Assembly (NCBI GenBank): GCA_019633425.1
Contig: WSUB01000090.1
Location: 77,488 to 141,487, forward strand
Length of the DNA: 64,000 nucleotides
Direction of reading: 5' to 3'
Source: Tulasnella sp. 424
Lineage: Eukaryota; Basidiomycota; Agaricomycetes; Cantharellales; Tulasnellaceae
Position 1 is the stretch's first letter. Every line of letters starts with the position of its first letter. A program made the position numbers and the translations under genes. Positions 1-11,844 of this stretch are shown in pieces. Below the pieces are notes generated by a model. The model was not told where the DNA came from. It ran no database searches and saw nothing but the letters and a program-made list of their open reading frames with translations.

Positions 1-107
1 CGCGCACGGGGGGCTCAAACGCTACGTGGGCGTCACTTCGCCTCCTTTGATATCACAAAGACCTGTTTTGCCATATAACTGATTTAATTTTTCATACATC
101 AAGCAGA

Positions 108-2318
108 TCAGTAGATGCTATTAACGCGTGCCGAATGCTTGAGATTGTAAAGGAGAACTCGTCCGCGGTTATTTCCAACGGCAAAATACTCGCTTCCTGC
201 TGAAAAGTCCACTGACATCACAACACCCAAAGGAGTGGAAGTTGTCGGCCAATTTGCAAAGACTGTAAGTGAAGGCAAATGAACCTACAAAGGGGCGAGT
301 TCAGTCGAAATAGGCATCAGGGGATATAATAAAGCGGACGCACCATTCGAAGCTGTCCAGGTTTATACTTGCTGGCCATAGCCATAATCTGGCATGATGG
401 GTCAAATCGAATTGAGCTAATCGGGTTGACAAGATTTTGGATGGTTTTCAATGGTGTTTCGGATGCCAGATGTGATTCCGACGAGCCTGCCGTATCACTA
501 TACACGTTGACGATGCCAGTTTTTGATCTGAGATTGTCCCGGTTTGAATCAGCACGGAGCAAAATCCTACAGGAACTCCGATGGGCTTACCCAAAAGCAA
601 AATATTTGCCCAACCCTCCTCTTGCAACCTTGGATGCGCCGTACATGCTATCATCCGTCCACGTCCGTACGCATCTTCGACTACCTACGTCCCAAAGATA
701 CACCTGGCCTTCATTGCTCACAGTCATCAGCTCCAGCCTCCTCGATCCACCAACGTCTCCGAGAGCATTCCCTGATCCACCGTAGGAACCACACCACTCG
801 AGGTCCTTCAGAGGACGATTCATCTTCAAACTTGTGATGACTTGCGCACTTGCTCCGCTTCCACCAGCCCCGCATTGTAGTAAATGGACGTAACCCCCTC
901 GTCCTCCGACAGCGAGTAGTTTCCCATCATCGCTGAACTTGGCGATCTCCATGCTTCGATCCCCTTGTGCTTTGCCGTCTTCTGTGACGGACGAGGATGA
1001 CCATAAGCCGCGAGGCGACTCCGTCGTGGCGCCGGACTGGAGATCGTAAGTAATGAAGTAAGGTCGGGCTCCCGTCAGAAGAACGGATTGACCAGACGGG
1101 TGGAATTGGGCGTTTGTTATTGGGAGATTTGGGGTGTGGATGGTTTGTAAAATTGGATTTGTCAGCCCGTCAATCTAAATAACCGCATCATATATCAGCA
1201 TGCGACGCATAACACCGCTAAATCCTCGCGTACATTGAACAATCGCAGTCTTTGATCACTACCGGCAGTCAGGAGAACGGGAACTGTAGGCGAAGGGTGG
1301 AACCGAACCGAACTGACTTCGCTCTCTGACCTTCCGGTCTGATTGGCATCACGAAGGCCGAGAATATCGAGCTTCGTTGGCGGAAGTAGAGTTGGACGGC
1401 GGTCGCTATTAACAATCGAACCGGTTGAATGCAGTAAGTCTTCTATATCCTTTTCCTCGTCGGATGAGGATTGTGAAGAGGAAGATGATCTCCGCCTCTT
1501 CTGTTTGGAGTTGGGGTTCCGTAACTTGTCTCTAGCTGCAACAGCCCAAGCAGGAGCTGGATTTATTTTTTCGAATCTATCGAACAAAAGCAGATACTTT
1601 AGTTTGCGTAATTTTTTGAGCGATTGCTTGAAGCATGGCTTACTGTTGCCGGAGCTTCGCTTCATATTGAAGTCCGCCGATCTGGTCATCCTCTGGGGCA
1701 TCTCGAAGCTTCCGCAGGCGCTTGTCTTCCTTTAATGAGATAACAGCTGCAGCGTCTGAAGGATCTGACCAAGCTGAAGGTTTGGATGTTGAGATTTTCG
1801 ATGATGACCAAACGAGAGGATTGGCGGAGGGTGTAGCTTTTGAGGACGACGGCTGGATGCCGGCGTCGGCTTCAGTCTCGCTGTCGGAATCGGAATCGGA
1901 GTCGGAAGTGGACTGGCTTCGCTCTCCATCTTTCCCTGGTTTGTCCTGTGCCACCACAGCGTCGTCATCATCGGCGAAGTCCGCAACGAATAACTATGGG
2001 CGTTGGCAGATCAGGGTCTACCCTGTACGCTGTGCTTGGGGACGAACTCACCTCAGAGTCGGCCAAGCCATCAAGCCCACTGTTTTCAACTACAGAGATA
2101 GTGCCATCAATCGAAGCCTTTTGCTTCCCTTTGTCTGCGCTGGCTGAGAATGGTGTTCCAAAGAGAAGGCTCTCCAATCGCCGTTCTTCATCGTCCTTCT
2201 CAGTCTCATCCTGAAGGCGCTTGGAAGTAGCAGCGGGAGGCTTTGAGCGTGAGGCTGAAGTCTCTTTCGGTCCGTATTTTCGGCGTTTGTTGGGTCGACG
2301 CGTTTGACTGGAGTTCAT
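108..2318 (-). CDS. UTP18: UTP18, U3 snoRNP / SSU processome WD40 protein
   Basis: Predicted nucleolar WD40 subunit of the small-subunit processome, acting in 18S pre-rRNA processing with U3 snoRNA. Six exons join in frame: 2052-2318, 1644-1993, 1234-1576, 591-1174, 344-527 and 108-284, giving 634 aa. The N-terminal half is acidic and low complexity (LESLLFGT, ELFVADFADDDDAV). Next comes RQQFEKINPAPAWA, the conserved linker, and then WD repeats (GSDQRLRLFNID, SDDGKLLAVGGRGGYVHL, SNEGQVYLWD, GSKTGIVNVYSD). The C-terminus ends VNSIY. The start ATG is the first in frame and lies divergent from the BTB unit. All splice sites are GT..AG. The family match along the whole length is strong. Pieces of exon 1 recur at 11255-11571 and about 13070-13145. 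Confidence 0.93.
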
Positions 2319-2697
2319 GCTTTAGGTTGCGTCTGGTTGGTCCAGATTGAAAAATCGTCGTCAATGGATTTGGTCCTGTTTGTCGGTTTGTTATCTTATC
2401 GGCAGGCCAGTGCCTGAATTTGCGTTGCCACCACTTCTACCTTATTCTCACGTTGACTTGTGTAAACATAATAGGCTCAGGATTCGATATGGGCCAAGTG
2501 CTCCAATCTTTATATTGGTGGCGGATTTGGGGTGTATGGCGACCCTGGATGGTGAGAATTCATGTCCTGGTGGCAAAAAAACGGTCCGACCATCATGGTG
2601 CAAAATCGAGTTCACCAAAGCGCAACGACAAATCCCGGCAAACACCACTCGGAACTATTTCAATAGTCACTCTAATAACCCTTTCTTAGTCTATCGA
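2319..2697. promoter_or_regulatory. Divergent intergenic region, UTP18 / BTB pseudogene
   Basis: This 379-bp spacer separates the UTP18 start codon from the BTB start codon on the opposite strand. Recognisable versions of the spacer lie before the BTB genes at 11845 and 13515, so the duplicated unit included the shared promoter. I see no coding signal. No specific regulatory site was identified. Confidence 0.55.
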
Positions 2698-3432
2698 ATG
2701 AACGAAGATAACGTGATGTCGGAATCCGGAAGCCCAACGTCCCCAAGTCGGCATGAAGAGTTTTACTACGAAGACGGCAACATATGACTTCAAGCGGAGA
2801 ACACAGTCTTCATACTACTGAAAAGTCAACTAGCTTGGCAGTTGAGTGTTTCTGCGGATAGGTTCGTTGTCGGAGGGGAGCAAACAATCGAACGAAAGGC
2901 AAATGTATGATGGAGCACCTCTTGTCTACGTAGACGAGAAAGCGAAGGACTGGACTGTTGTATGCCGAACTCTATGGACTCCTCTGTAAGACTCTATCTA
3001 TCATCGTGTTATTCACGGCCCATTCATGATCGCTGAAAACCAAAAAAAGAAGAATTATCGCAGCGGTGTAGACGAAAAACCCAAAGACTTCGACCCGATT
3101 ACTTCCGTTCTCCGCATCTCAACGAAATACTCCATGAATAAGCTCGGTAAATTTTCCACAAAGTGGTTAGAAAAAGCCACTTCTCATTCTGCCAAGAAAA
3201 TCGGCTTGAATCCTCTCCCCACTCTCGAACACTACAACTCAAAATCCCGGTTTGGCAGTCAAAGTCATCGCTGTGCCCAGGAAGGCGATGTACAATTAGT
3301 TTTTCCTTTGGCGCTATACCACATTGGGGTCACCTCATCGTCCACTCTCAGTTGACCCATCGGCCTGGCGTACGGAGACATCGAAGTTGCTTGGTGTTGG
3401 CTCGGCTGGACCAGTGGAATCGTACACGTTGA
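2698..3432 (+). pseudogene. BTB-domain protein pseudogene (type-1 family)
   Basis: This is a decayed member of the BTB family that is intact at 11845 and 13515. The first exon starts MNEDNVMSESGSP and reads to EDGNI. There a TGC codon of the intact copies is TGA. Further shifts follow, before a splice junction near 3060. The second exon (DEKPKDFDPITSVLRI...) reads to SSSTLS, where CGA of the paralogues is TGA. The C-terminal third is unrecognisable. At least two nonsense changes and one frameshift make a full product impossible. It sits divergently next to the full UTP18 gene and is probably a dead copy of the tandem unit. Confidence 0.85.
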
Positions 3433-3677
3433 TACGAGTATAAAACTTATGTTATCCATGCATAAATGAGCAATACCAAATCATCTAATCCACAACTGAG
3501 GGAGATAGGCCACTGGACGTGCCTGGCCGGACAAGGGAGCCATAACGCCGCAGGGGGAGAACCGCCTCGTGTTTGCCGTTATCTTGACTCCTATCCATCA
3601 CCACTTGCCACGACCACCTCATTCAAACTGAGAAACGTTGACTTTATCACTCGAATACCATTTACGGATACCATTTG

Positions 3678-6600
3678 ATGTTCAAGAAGTTGAAAGACAA
3701 GCTTCAACCAGGCTCCCCTCTCCACCCGCCTCGAAGTCCGAACCCGAGGAACGCCGGCGACGGATCAGACCGCTGGGAGACACTCTTAAACGCCACTCAG
3801 ACGACGCTCTCCATAGCCAAGGATTCCGTGGCGGGGCTCCCTTTTCCTGGCTTGGAGGCGGCAATCGGCGGTTTACTCAAAGTGTTGACCATCTATCAAG
3901 TCAGTAGGGCTGACGGCGTCGCCAAGGCTAAGGCTAATCGTCAAAGTAATTTAGGGAATGAAAGCTAACGAAGAGGCTATCAAGTCATTCAATGCGGCCG
4001 TCGTGCGCTTGAACGATAACGTGGCAGCTCCTCTAAAAGAAGCAATCAACTCGCAGCCGGATTTCATGGATGACGACCTTCAGAAGCGGTTGGAGTTGTT
4101 AGCAAAGTAGGTCGAAGCAAACTTTGGTCACTCGTCCTCGCCCACCCATCCTTTAAGTAGCGACTTGACAGATTTGACTCAACGTGCGGATACGATGCTG
4201 TCTCGCGAGAAACGCAAAAAGTTTTTCAGTTCTCAAGATGACCTAGGGATTATTCAGGAATTAAACCGAGACTTAGACAGGATTGTAATCGCATTTACCG
4301 TACGGTGTCGACCACGATGAAGTCTTCTCCGCTTTTTTCACTAATTAATACAATCTATCAGGGCCGGGGTTCAATCGGCGCCGAGATGGAAGCTCGAGCA
4401 GCTAAACGACTTGGTGCGCTCTCCCTAATCCCCCTTCTATCGGCTGCTTCTGCGAATGCTGTTGCTGACTGGTCGTTTTCGTAGCGCAAACCCTCGTCAT
4501 CGACAAGCTCCCCCGCGCGCAAGCACGACACGATTCTGCTTCACGCGTTGGGGCTAATCCCTGCTTCCAGGGAACTCGCAATAGCATTCTACAGGAGATT
4601 TCCGCGTGGATTGATGACCCGAATGCCCCGCCTATCTTCTGGCTCAGTGGGATGGCCGGGATTGGGAAGTCGACCATCGCACATACAATTGCAGAGCAGG
4701 AGGATAAGAAGCATCGGCTCGGCGCGAGCTTCTTCTTCTCTCGGGATGAGGCTGATCGTCGCAACCCTCATCTCGTTTACCCCACGATAGCATTTCAATT
4801 GGCGGGGTTTGATACCTCTCTGCGAGGACCCATCGCACAGGCCGTGGAGCGGGATGCGGATATCGGTCTCGCGATTATGCAAAAGCAATTTGAGCACCTC
4901 ATTGCAGGCCCTCTTGCGAAGCTCAAGGTGTCCGCCGAGACCATTTTGTTTGTACTTGATGCGCTGGACGAATGCAGGCCAGCTAGCGGTGCTTTGGAGA
5001 TTCTGTCGCGATGGGCACTCGAGCTCCCGAAGATCTCGGCTCAAGTCGGGATCCCCCTTAAGGTTCTTATTACGAGTCGCCCAGAACTGCATATTCATGA
5101 TCAGTTCAACTCCTCTTCATTTCGCCTCATCTCTCAGTCGTTTGTGCTCCATGACATCGAGAAATCAGTGGTTCGAGCTGACATTGAGCTTTTCCTCACC
5201 AAACGTTTAGCTGACCTCGCGACTCGCCATCGAGTGGGACAATCTTGGCCATCCGTTGCTGAGGTTAACGCCCTTGTATCGCGCAGCGATAATCTGTTCA
5301 TTTTCGCATCCACAACTGTTAACTTCATTGGGGGGGTCAAGAGCGGGCGCTCACTACAGCACCGCCTCGATCGGCTTCTCAAACCAGATCCGAACGACAC
5401 GACCTCAGCGTTCGCACAGCTAGACGCTTTGTATTACCAGGTACTTGAAGACGCGGAGAGTGATTTGGAGGAGACCATACCCGACGCAGGAAGGACGTTC
5501 CGCCTGGTTCTTGAAACCATCGTACTCCTTCTTGACCCCTTCACGTCCACATCTCTTGCGGCATTGCTTTCGCTTCGGAATGATGACGTACTTACAGCGG
5601 TTCAAGACCTTCACTCAATTCTTGTCATTCCTCCCGATCCTGACTCATCTGAACCAATCCGTTTCTTTCACCCTTCTTTCTCCGACTTCGTAACAGGACC
5701 AGGTCGTCTCTCGGGAAGGTTCTGCATAGCATCCGCTGAGGGTCACGCACGCCTCGCAAAGCTGTGCCTTGAAACCATGCATTCCCTCCTCAAAAAGATC
5801 CGTGTTCCATTGGAAGTCCTTGGGTACTTAATTCGGAGGTTGAGGATCTCCAAAGGCGCTTGAGTGCGGCAGCGCCAATGCACTTGCAGTATTCGTGCCG
5901 CTTCTTCGGCTCTCACATCTCGCTATGTGCACGCGGAGACGACACGTTGGAGCAATTATTGGATGCATTTTTTGAATCAAAGGTTCTGATGTGGCTCGAA
6001 ATGATGAGCTTGATGGGCGATATCGACGGTGCTATCAATTCGATGCAACTATTGAAATCTTGGTGCAACGTGAGTGGGATAAACCCCCATAGCGACCGAA
6101 TATCACTTACGTGTTTAATTGATCAGGACAATCCCAGCCTACAAAAGCTGACGGCCGATTTGATATATGACACGGACCGCGTTTTACTGCAATTTCATTC
6201 ACCAATTCGGCTATCCTCCGGGCATTTATACACAACCGTGCTTTCATTTTCTCCAGCCTGTTCCTTTACAAAGCAATATGGATCCCAAATCCAAGTAGGA
6301 TATGTTGTTCGTGGGCAGCCAACTCAGTGGGATGCCAATTTGATCACTGCCGAGGCTCAGACCACCTGGTTTACCTTGGCATATTTCTCCGATGGTAAAC
6401 GTATTGCCACGGCGGACGAGGAAACGCTAATTACAGTATGGAACAGCTCTACCGGAGCACGAATGAGTTCCATGTATGAAAACGGGTTTGATTCAGAGTG
6501 CTGGCACCTCGCTTTAGAAGAATCCAGGGCAAACGATGGTTCTCAACTTCGCTATCTCGATGTTTCGGAAGATGGCACTCGAATTGCCGTCTGCTGGTGG

Positions 6601-8313
6601 CGCATATTGACAGAAAGGTCGATCGATATCTGGGACGTAACCAGCGGATCACTCATCTCCCGCCTGAGATACCATCCCGATCGTCCCTTATATTTTGCTC
6701 GATTTATTACCTCTTCACGCAATGGTCTAGAGCTCCTATCTCTCTCCGGAGCGTACACCCTCCATCGATGGAACTCGGATACAGGCGAGATTCTTTCAAC
6801 TCATAAATTGAATACCGACAAGTCTAGAAGCGTCGCAGTATCACGTTGTGGGTCGGTGATTGCCATCCAAGATGACGATTTCCTCAGGATTTGGAGGCTA
6901 CTTGACGACGGCACCATAAGCCTTACCCGAGCACTATCAAACAAAATCCATCCCACTGTAAACTGGTCCCGCACTTTCATTCTTGATAACCAAAGGGTGC
7001 TGTCCCTCGTAAAGTGGTTCGGACTCGGAGGTGGTGCAGCCAAACTCTGGAATTTTGAGACCGGCCGACTACTCAAAACAATGGATATTCCGCATTTCGG
7101 GTCTGTTGCAGTTTGTAACGAAGGCAAAAGAATGGCTTTCGTGCTTGATGATATCGTGGGTAGTAACTCTCACACCCTACAGATATGGAGTATTGAAAGT
7201 GGGACTATGTTGGGTCAGCTCGTCACGAATGCCTCTTGTATCACGGGTCTTGCATTCTCTCCGACAGAGATGATAGTGGCAGCTATATCAGTTGATTCCA
7301 CGCTGCGGACCTGGGATATTAGCGGTATAATCTCTGGAGACAGTTCAGCCACGCTAGGAATAGACCGGCACAGTTGTTCCGGCCTCTCAGCGTCTCGTAG
7401 TGGGACTTGTGTGATTACGACCTGCAATGAAACCAAGTCGGCTCGACTCTGGAACATTTCTGAACGAAACTACACAAGGGTCGATGTTCCCGACCTATCA
7501 GGTCGTGTTATCATGTCACCTGATGGAAGCTGCTTTGCGTATGAGGTTTCAAGTCGCAGCAAAGCAAGCATCGAGGGTTCAATTTGGTTTATCTACGAAA
7601 CAAAATTGCTACGGAGACTTCATACATTACCCTTCACCGTTCCCCCGGCCTTGGGGTCATTCAGAGTTTCAGAGGCCATCTTTTCCGACGATAGCCGAAG
7701 AATTGCAGTTTGGATGCATGGGGGAAATCCCTTTGTCACTGCAATTAAAGTGTGGGACATCCATCAACGTCGCATGCTTTACGAAGGCACACTCCCAGTG
7801 TTGACCCGTTGCTTAGCATTCTTACACAACGAAAAATCATTACTGGTCGTACATAAGGACGGTCACCTCATATTGGATTTTTTGAAGAGCACCGACAATG
7901 TAGACATGATGGGGTGGCGGCCGCCAGAGACGTATTCCCGCTACTCACTAGAATGCAGCCCTGATGGCACTCAATTTCTCCTCACCGCCCCCCCGGGCCT
8001 TGACTTCGAGGGGCCTTGCTTCACTCTCGTTGATATGAGAGATTCATCCCTAACAACTCCGCCACAAGACAGTTCAAGTATCTTCCAATTTATCGAAACG
8101 CAGAGTGGCTATATGCCTGTTTCCTTGGGCCACGATTCAATGGGGAACTTATACAAGCGGAGTGGAAACGCCACAAAACGTTTATGCTGGCTCCCTCCTA
8201 CGTGGCGCTTCAAGTACTTCGGTCCTTATGCGGTCTGGAAAGGGTCTTACTTGATTGTTGGTCTTCAGAATGGAGAAATAGGAGTCATCAACATCGACGC
8301 TCTCTCAGGGTAG
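3678..8313 (+). CDS. NACHT-WD40 NLR-like protein with an apparent 1-nt frameshift
   Basis: Fungal NOD-like receptor, a STAND NTPase thought to act in non-self recognition. The ligand is unknown. Exons are 3678-3899, 3955-4106, 4161-4299, 4362-4413, 4485-6069 and 6127-8313; the 6070-6126 intron is in frame. The start is ATG at 3678 (MFKKLKDKLQPGSP). The P-loop GMAGIGKST lies near residues 243-251 and Walker B ILFVLDALDE near 341-350. The sensor stretch VLITSRPELHIHDQF follows. WD40 repeats begin near residue 780 (TADEETLITVWN, SVDSTLRTWD). At about 5797, CTCAAAAAGATCC lacks one G present in the right-arm copy (AAGGATCC), which breaks the frame; adding it would give about 1445 aa. This is either a recent inactivation or a sequence error. 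Confidence 0.85.
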
Positions 8314-9601
8314 ATCGGGTATATTACCGTGTAGTATTCAGTCACATACTTAATACGTCGAGTTAGGGTTACTGAGTTTTGAGCCTGTATTGCAGCGTCG
8401 AGGTTTTACATGAACGGACAGTCCGCAGGGATAGGCAAACTTAGTCCCCTGGTCTTGAGTGGTGGAAAACGGTTCTCCGAAATTATGAGTAATGGTTGTG
8501 ATAGGGCTCGGGTCGCCTTCGTTGGATTCCGATGGGCCGCTCCTCTCGATCACACCTGGTCACCGGCCGCTGTAGGTATCTCAGCTGTCATTCGATCCAT
8601 GTGACGTGGATATTGAGAGCGCATAAGTATCGGAGTAAGTCTCCCCCAGACAGTATGAATGTTTCGGTCTTAGAACCTACCCCATGTTACCAAAAGAATG
8701 GGAGATGTGAGGAACGGACTGCCGGTCCCAAAGTTAGCAGATCTCAGCATCAGTCGCTGATCTTTCTCCCTTGGATTGGGCGGCTTCCAAAGCTGGGACG
8801 GAGCTCCGAGGTCGATTTCCCTGGAGTGGACACACCATGACGTCATCGAGTCAATCCTCACCTGCTGTCTCATTCCCTCAGATGTCCTTCGCACAAACCA
8901 TTTCAGATCCCATCCGTACGGCTCTGCAAAAGTCGCGTATCTACAAGGAATCGGAGACCGGTACAGGAGGACTGTCTACACGACACGCGGTGACTATCCG
9001 TGAGGTACCCAAACCTCAACTTCCCGTGCCCGGGGCGCCATGCACACTACTCATGCACAACCAGGCTTTATATTTCTTGCCTTTTTGAATGATTCGCCAA
9101 AGGCTACCCAGTGGAAATCGATCGACTGGATCGCTTGACTGGATCGGCAGGGTAAACTTTCAGACGCCTTAGCTCCACACTCGGGTCCCGCCATGCTCCG
9201 GAAATTCCCCACCGCCGAGGAGAAGAATGACAAGCGAATTGAGTCAAAAGTAAAATGCTTCTGATCATCCAATAAGGGAAACCTTCGTGCGTGGTGCCAA
9301 CGTGCCCCGGGGGTCTGTGGTGGTGCAATTGTGCCGTCGAATACTTAATGCTTGCCTCTGCTTGTCCAAACATCTCCGTGCCGACATCTGCCAGGTCTTA
9401 CACTTCAACTTACCTTTGCTCTCTCCTTCCCTTCGTAGTAACAGTCATTTCAAATTCGGTTCGCGATGAATAACCAACTCCGATTTGGGGCGCTCGCAGT
9501 GCCCACTTGCTCAACTTCAAGCCCCACGAGTCCAAATCGAATCTACCGGAACGAGGATGGTCGAAATCCAAGCCGAAATATTGAGAACGGATACCACCCG
9601 C
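8314..9601. other. Gene-free spacer; left-arm copy of the NLR-ENA intergenic region
   Basis: I see no gene here. The stretch matches, in inverted orientation, the spacer between the right-arm NLR pseudogene and ENA (about 56600-57810). Shared landmarks include GGAATCGGAGACCGGT-like sequence near 8950, the GATCGCTTGACTGGATCGG segment near 9125-9150, and the ENA 5' leader around 9290-9590. Short open frames here are not conserved between the arms. Confidence 0.65.
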
Positions 9602-11252
9602 GATTCGTCCCATCGAATGCATGAACTTCAAAACGGATGAGGCTCCTTACTGTAAGTCAGATACCGTTTCGACTGTTAGAGATTATACTAGGTCTTGACT
9701 CAACCTGGCGCGTAGTGGTGAACGGTAGTCGTCTACAAGGAAGAACAGAACGTCAGAGTCGGGGACCGTTGAACCTGACCTACTCTAGCGCCAACCTTAC
9801 AAAATACCGTGCCAAAGGTAAGAGTCTTTGTATCACGCATTCAAGATGCGTTTAGACTAACTTGTCCTGGGATCCGCCCTCAGGCTACGTCCACGCAACG
9901 GGAATGAACACCGAAATTGGCCATGTAGCCCGTTCGCTCAAGGGCAAGAACTCGCAATCCCGTCGACCTATCCCAAAGAAAGTGGCAAGGCGACTGTTGG
10001 CGCGTACGTGCGGGCTGCTTCTGGGACCATCAAGGACACCGTCTTTCGATTCCTTGGACTCAACGTTGGTACACCATTGCAACGAAAGTTATCCAAGCTC
10101 GCTTTGATTCTCTTTGCCATCGCTGTCCTCTTTGCTATCATCGTGTTGGCTGCCAACAAGTTCAGCAACAACTCGGAGGTTATTATCTACGCTGTTGCGA
10201 CGGCGTTGAGTATGATCCCTGCAAGTTTGGTCGTCGTTCTAACTATTACCATGAGCATGGGTATGTAGCTTACGCTGGACTACGCTTCCATTCTAACCTA
10301 ACGATGTCGAGTTGGTGATTCCCAGGTACCAAGCGGATGGTCAAGCGCAACGTCATCGTCCGCAACATGAACGCCTCAGAGAACCTCGGAGCCGTCACCA
10401 ACATCTGCACCGACAAGACCGGAACGATCACTCAAGGCAAGATAGTCGCCAAACGCGCTTACATCCCCGCCTACGGAGCTTTCACCGTCGACGACATCCG
10501 AAACTCCAACCACCCAAGCGATGGAAGCACTACTTTCTCATCCCTCTCACCGGTCGAGGCAGATACACGGGTGCATGATGACAACGGCGCTGAGCCTACG
10601 AAAGTATCTGATGTCACGACCCATACCCATGTTCCTGCTTTCGAGTCTTTCCTCCGCGTCGCATCGCTTTGCAACCTCGCCGCCGTTCACAAAGGCTTCA
10701 ACGGACAACGGGCTGCTCGTTGAGACCCTACGGAGATTGGATCCAGGTCTTTGCATCGCGGTTCCAATTTAGTAGGGAGGCCCAACTGGTCCCTACCGCG
10801 GCTCAAACTACCGCGGCTTCTTCCTCCGAGACCGTCACCGCTTCGACCGATCTTGAGAAGCAGTGGGTCCAATTTGCGGAATTTCCATTCGACTCGGACG
10901 TTAAGCGGATGTCGGTTGTTTTCCGTCGACTTTCTGGGGAGTCGGACGTTGTGTTTATGAAGGGTGCGGTGGAGCGTATTTTGAACGCTTGCACGACTAG
11001 TCGGACCAAGGAAGGAGACGTGATGATTACGGAACAGCACAAGACGGATGTCTTGGGGAATATGGAGGTCCTTTCTGGGGAAGGTTTGGGTGTGCTTGCG
11101 TTGGCATTGAGGGACTGGACGGAAGCGGTGGAGGAATGGAGAGGTTATCCGAGAGAGAATGTTGAGCAAGACATGACGTTCTTGGGGTTGATTGGGCTTT
11201 ATGACCAACCTCGTCCTGAGAGTTACGGTAAGCGTTTGATACTTGGATCCTA
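9602..11252 (+). pseudogene. ENA-type P-ATPase pseudogene, 5' and 3' truncated
   Basis: This is a truncated copy of the ENA gene at 52690-56579. The leader (to about 9602) is joined directly to the middle of exon 3 (ECMNF.TDEA), so the first two exons are lost. The stretch carrying the TGES phosphatase loop is deleted near 9718. Recognisable parts include the M4 region ([19 protein letters not shown]) and the phosphorylation site [13 protein letters not shown] near 10400. A premature stop occurs near 10721, where TGA replaces the GGA of the intact gene. Homology ends abruptly at about 11252, in the equivalent of intron 6, where a UTP18 fragment begins. The actuator lesion, the nonsense codon and the missing C-terminal third rule out transport activity. 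Confidence 0.88.
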
Positions 11253-11254
11253 GT

Positions 11255-11571
11255 GATTATGGGCGGTGGCAGGATCAGGTCCACCCCTCACGCCGTGCTG
11301 GGGACGAACTCACTTCAGTGTCGGCCAAACCATCAAGCCCACTACCGAGGTTGTGCCACCATTCGAAGCCTTTTGCTTCCCTTTGTCTGCGCTGGCTGAG
11401 AATGGTGTGCCAAAGAGAAGGCTCTCAAAACCGCCGTTCTTCATCGTCCTTCTCAGTCTCGTCCTGAAGGCGCTTCGAAGTAGCGGTGGGCTGCTTTGAG
11501 CGAGAGAATGAAGTCTCTTTTGGTCCGTACTTTCGACGTTTTTTGGGTCGACGCGTCTGACGGGAATTCAT
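11255..11571 (-). pseudogene. UTP18 first-exon fragment
   Basis: This is a diverged copy of UTP18 exon 1 and part of intron 1, starting MNSRQTRRPKKRRKYGPKE. It keeps the exon-1 donor region but has an in-frame TGA just before ESLLFGTP, and none of exons 2-6. It lies divergent to the BTB gene at 11845, in the same arrangement as full UTP18 and the BTB pseudogene. It is therefore a passenger of the BTB duplication. No function is expected beyond possible promoter activity. Confidence 0.85.
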
Positions 11572-11844
11572 GTTCCAGGTTCAGCCTGGTTGGTCGAGAT
11601 TGAAAAATCGTCGGTAATGGATTTGGTCCTAACTGTCGGGTTCAAGTTGTTATATTATCAGTTCTGCTGGTGGTGATTTGGGGTGTGTGACGACAGTGGA
11701 TGGTGAGAATTCATTTCGTGGTGGCAAAAAATCGGTCGGACCATCACGGTGCAAATCGAGTTCACCAAAGCTCACCGACAAATCCCGGCAAAAAGACAAC
11801 TTCGAACTGTTTCTGTAGTCACTCTACCTTTTTTACTCTATTGA

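Larger units (their letters stand above)
3910..11252 (+). repeat. Left arm of inverted NLR+ENA duplication
   Basis: Homologous in inverted orientation to about 54250-63290: NLR from intron 1 to its end, the spacer, then ENA up to intron 6. Divergence is moderate, so it is not a recent palindrome. The 3' edge abuts the UTP18 fragment. Confidence 0.85.

Noticed and set aside
369..785. 138-codon plus-strand frame at the left end
   Set aside because: Antisense to UTP18 exons whose protein match and splice sites are strong.
8360..8376. TTAGGGTTA, telomere-like
   Set aside because: A single occurrence, not an array. It sits in the NLR 3' flank, where the right arm has a diverged version.
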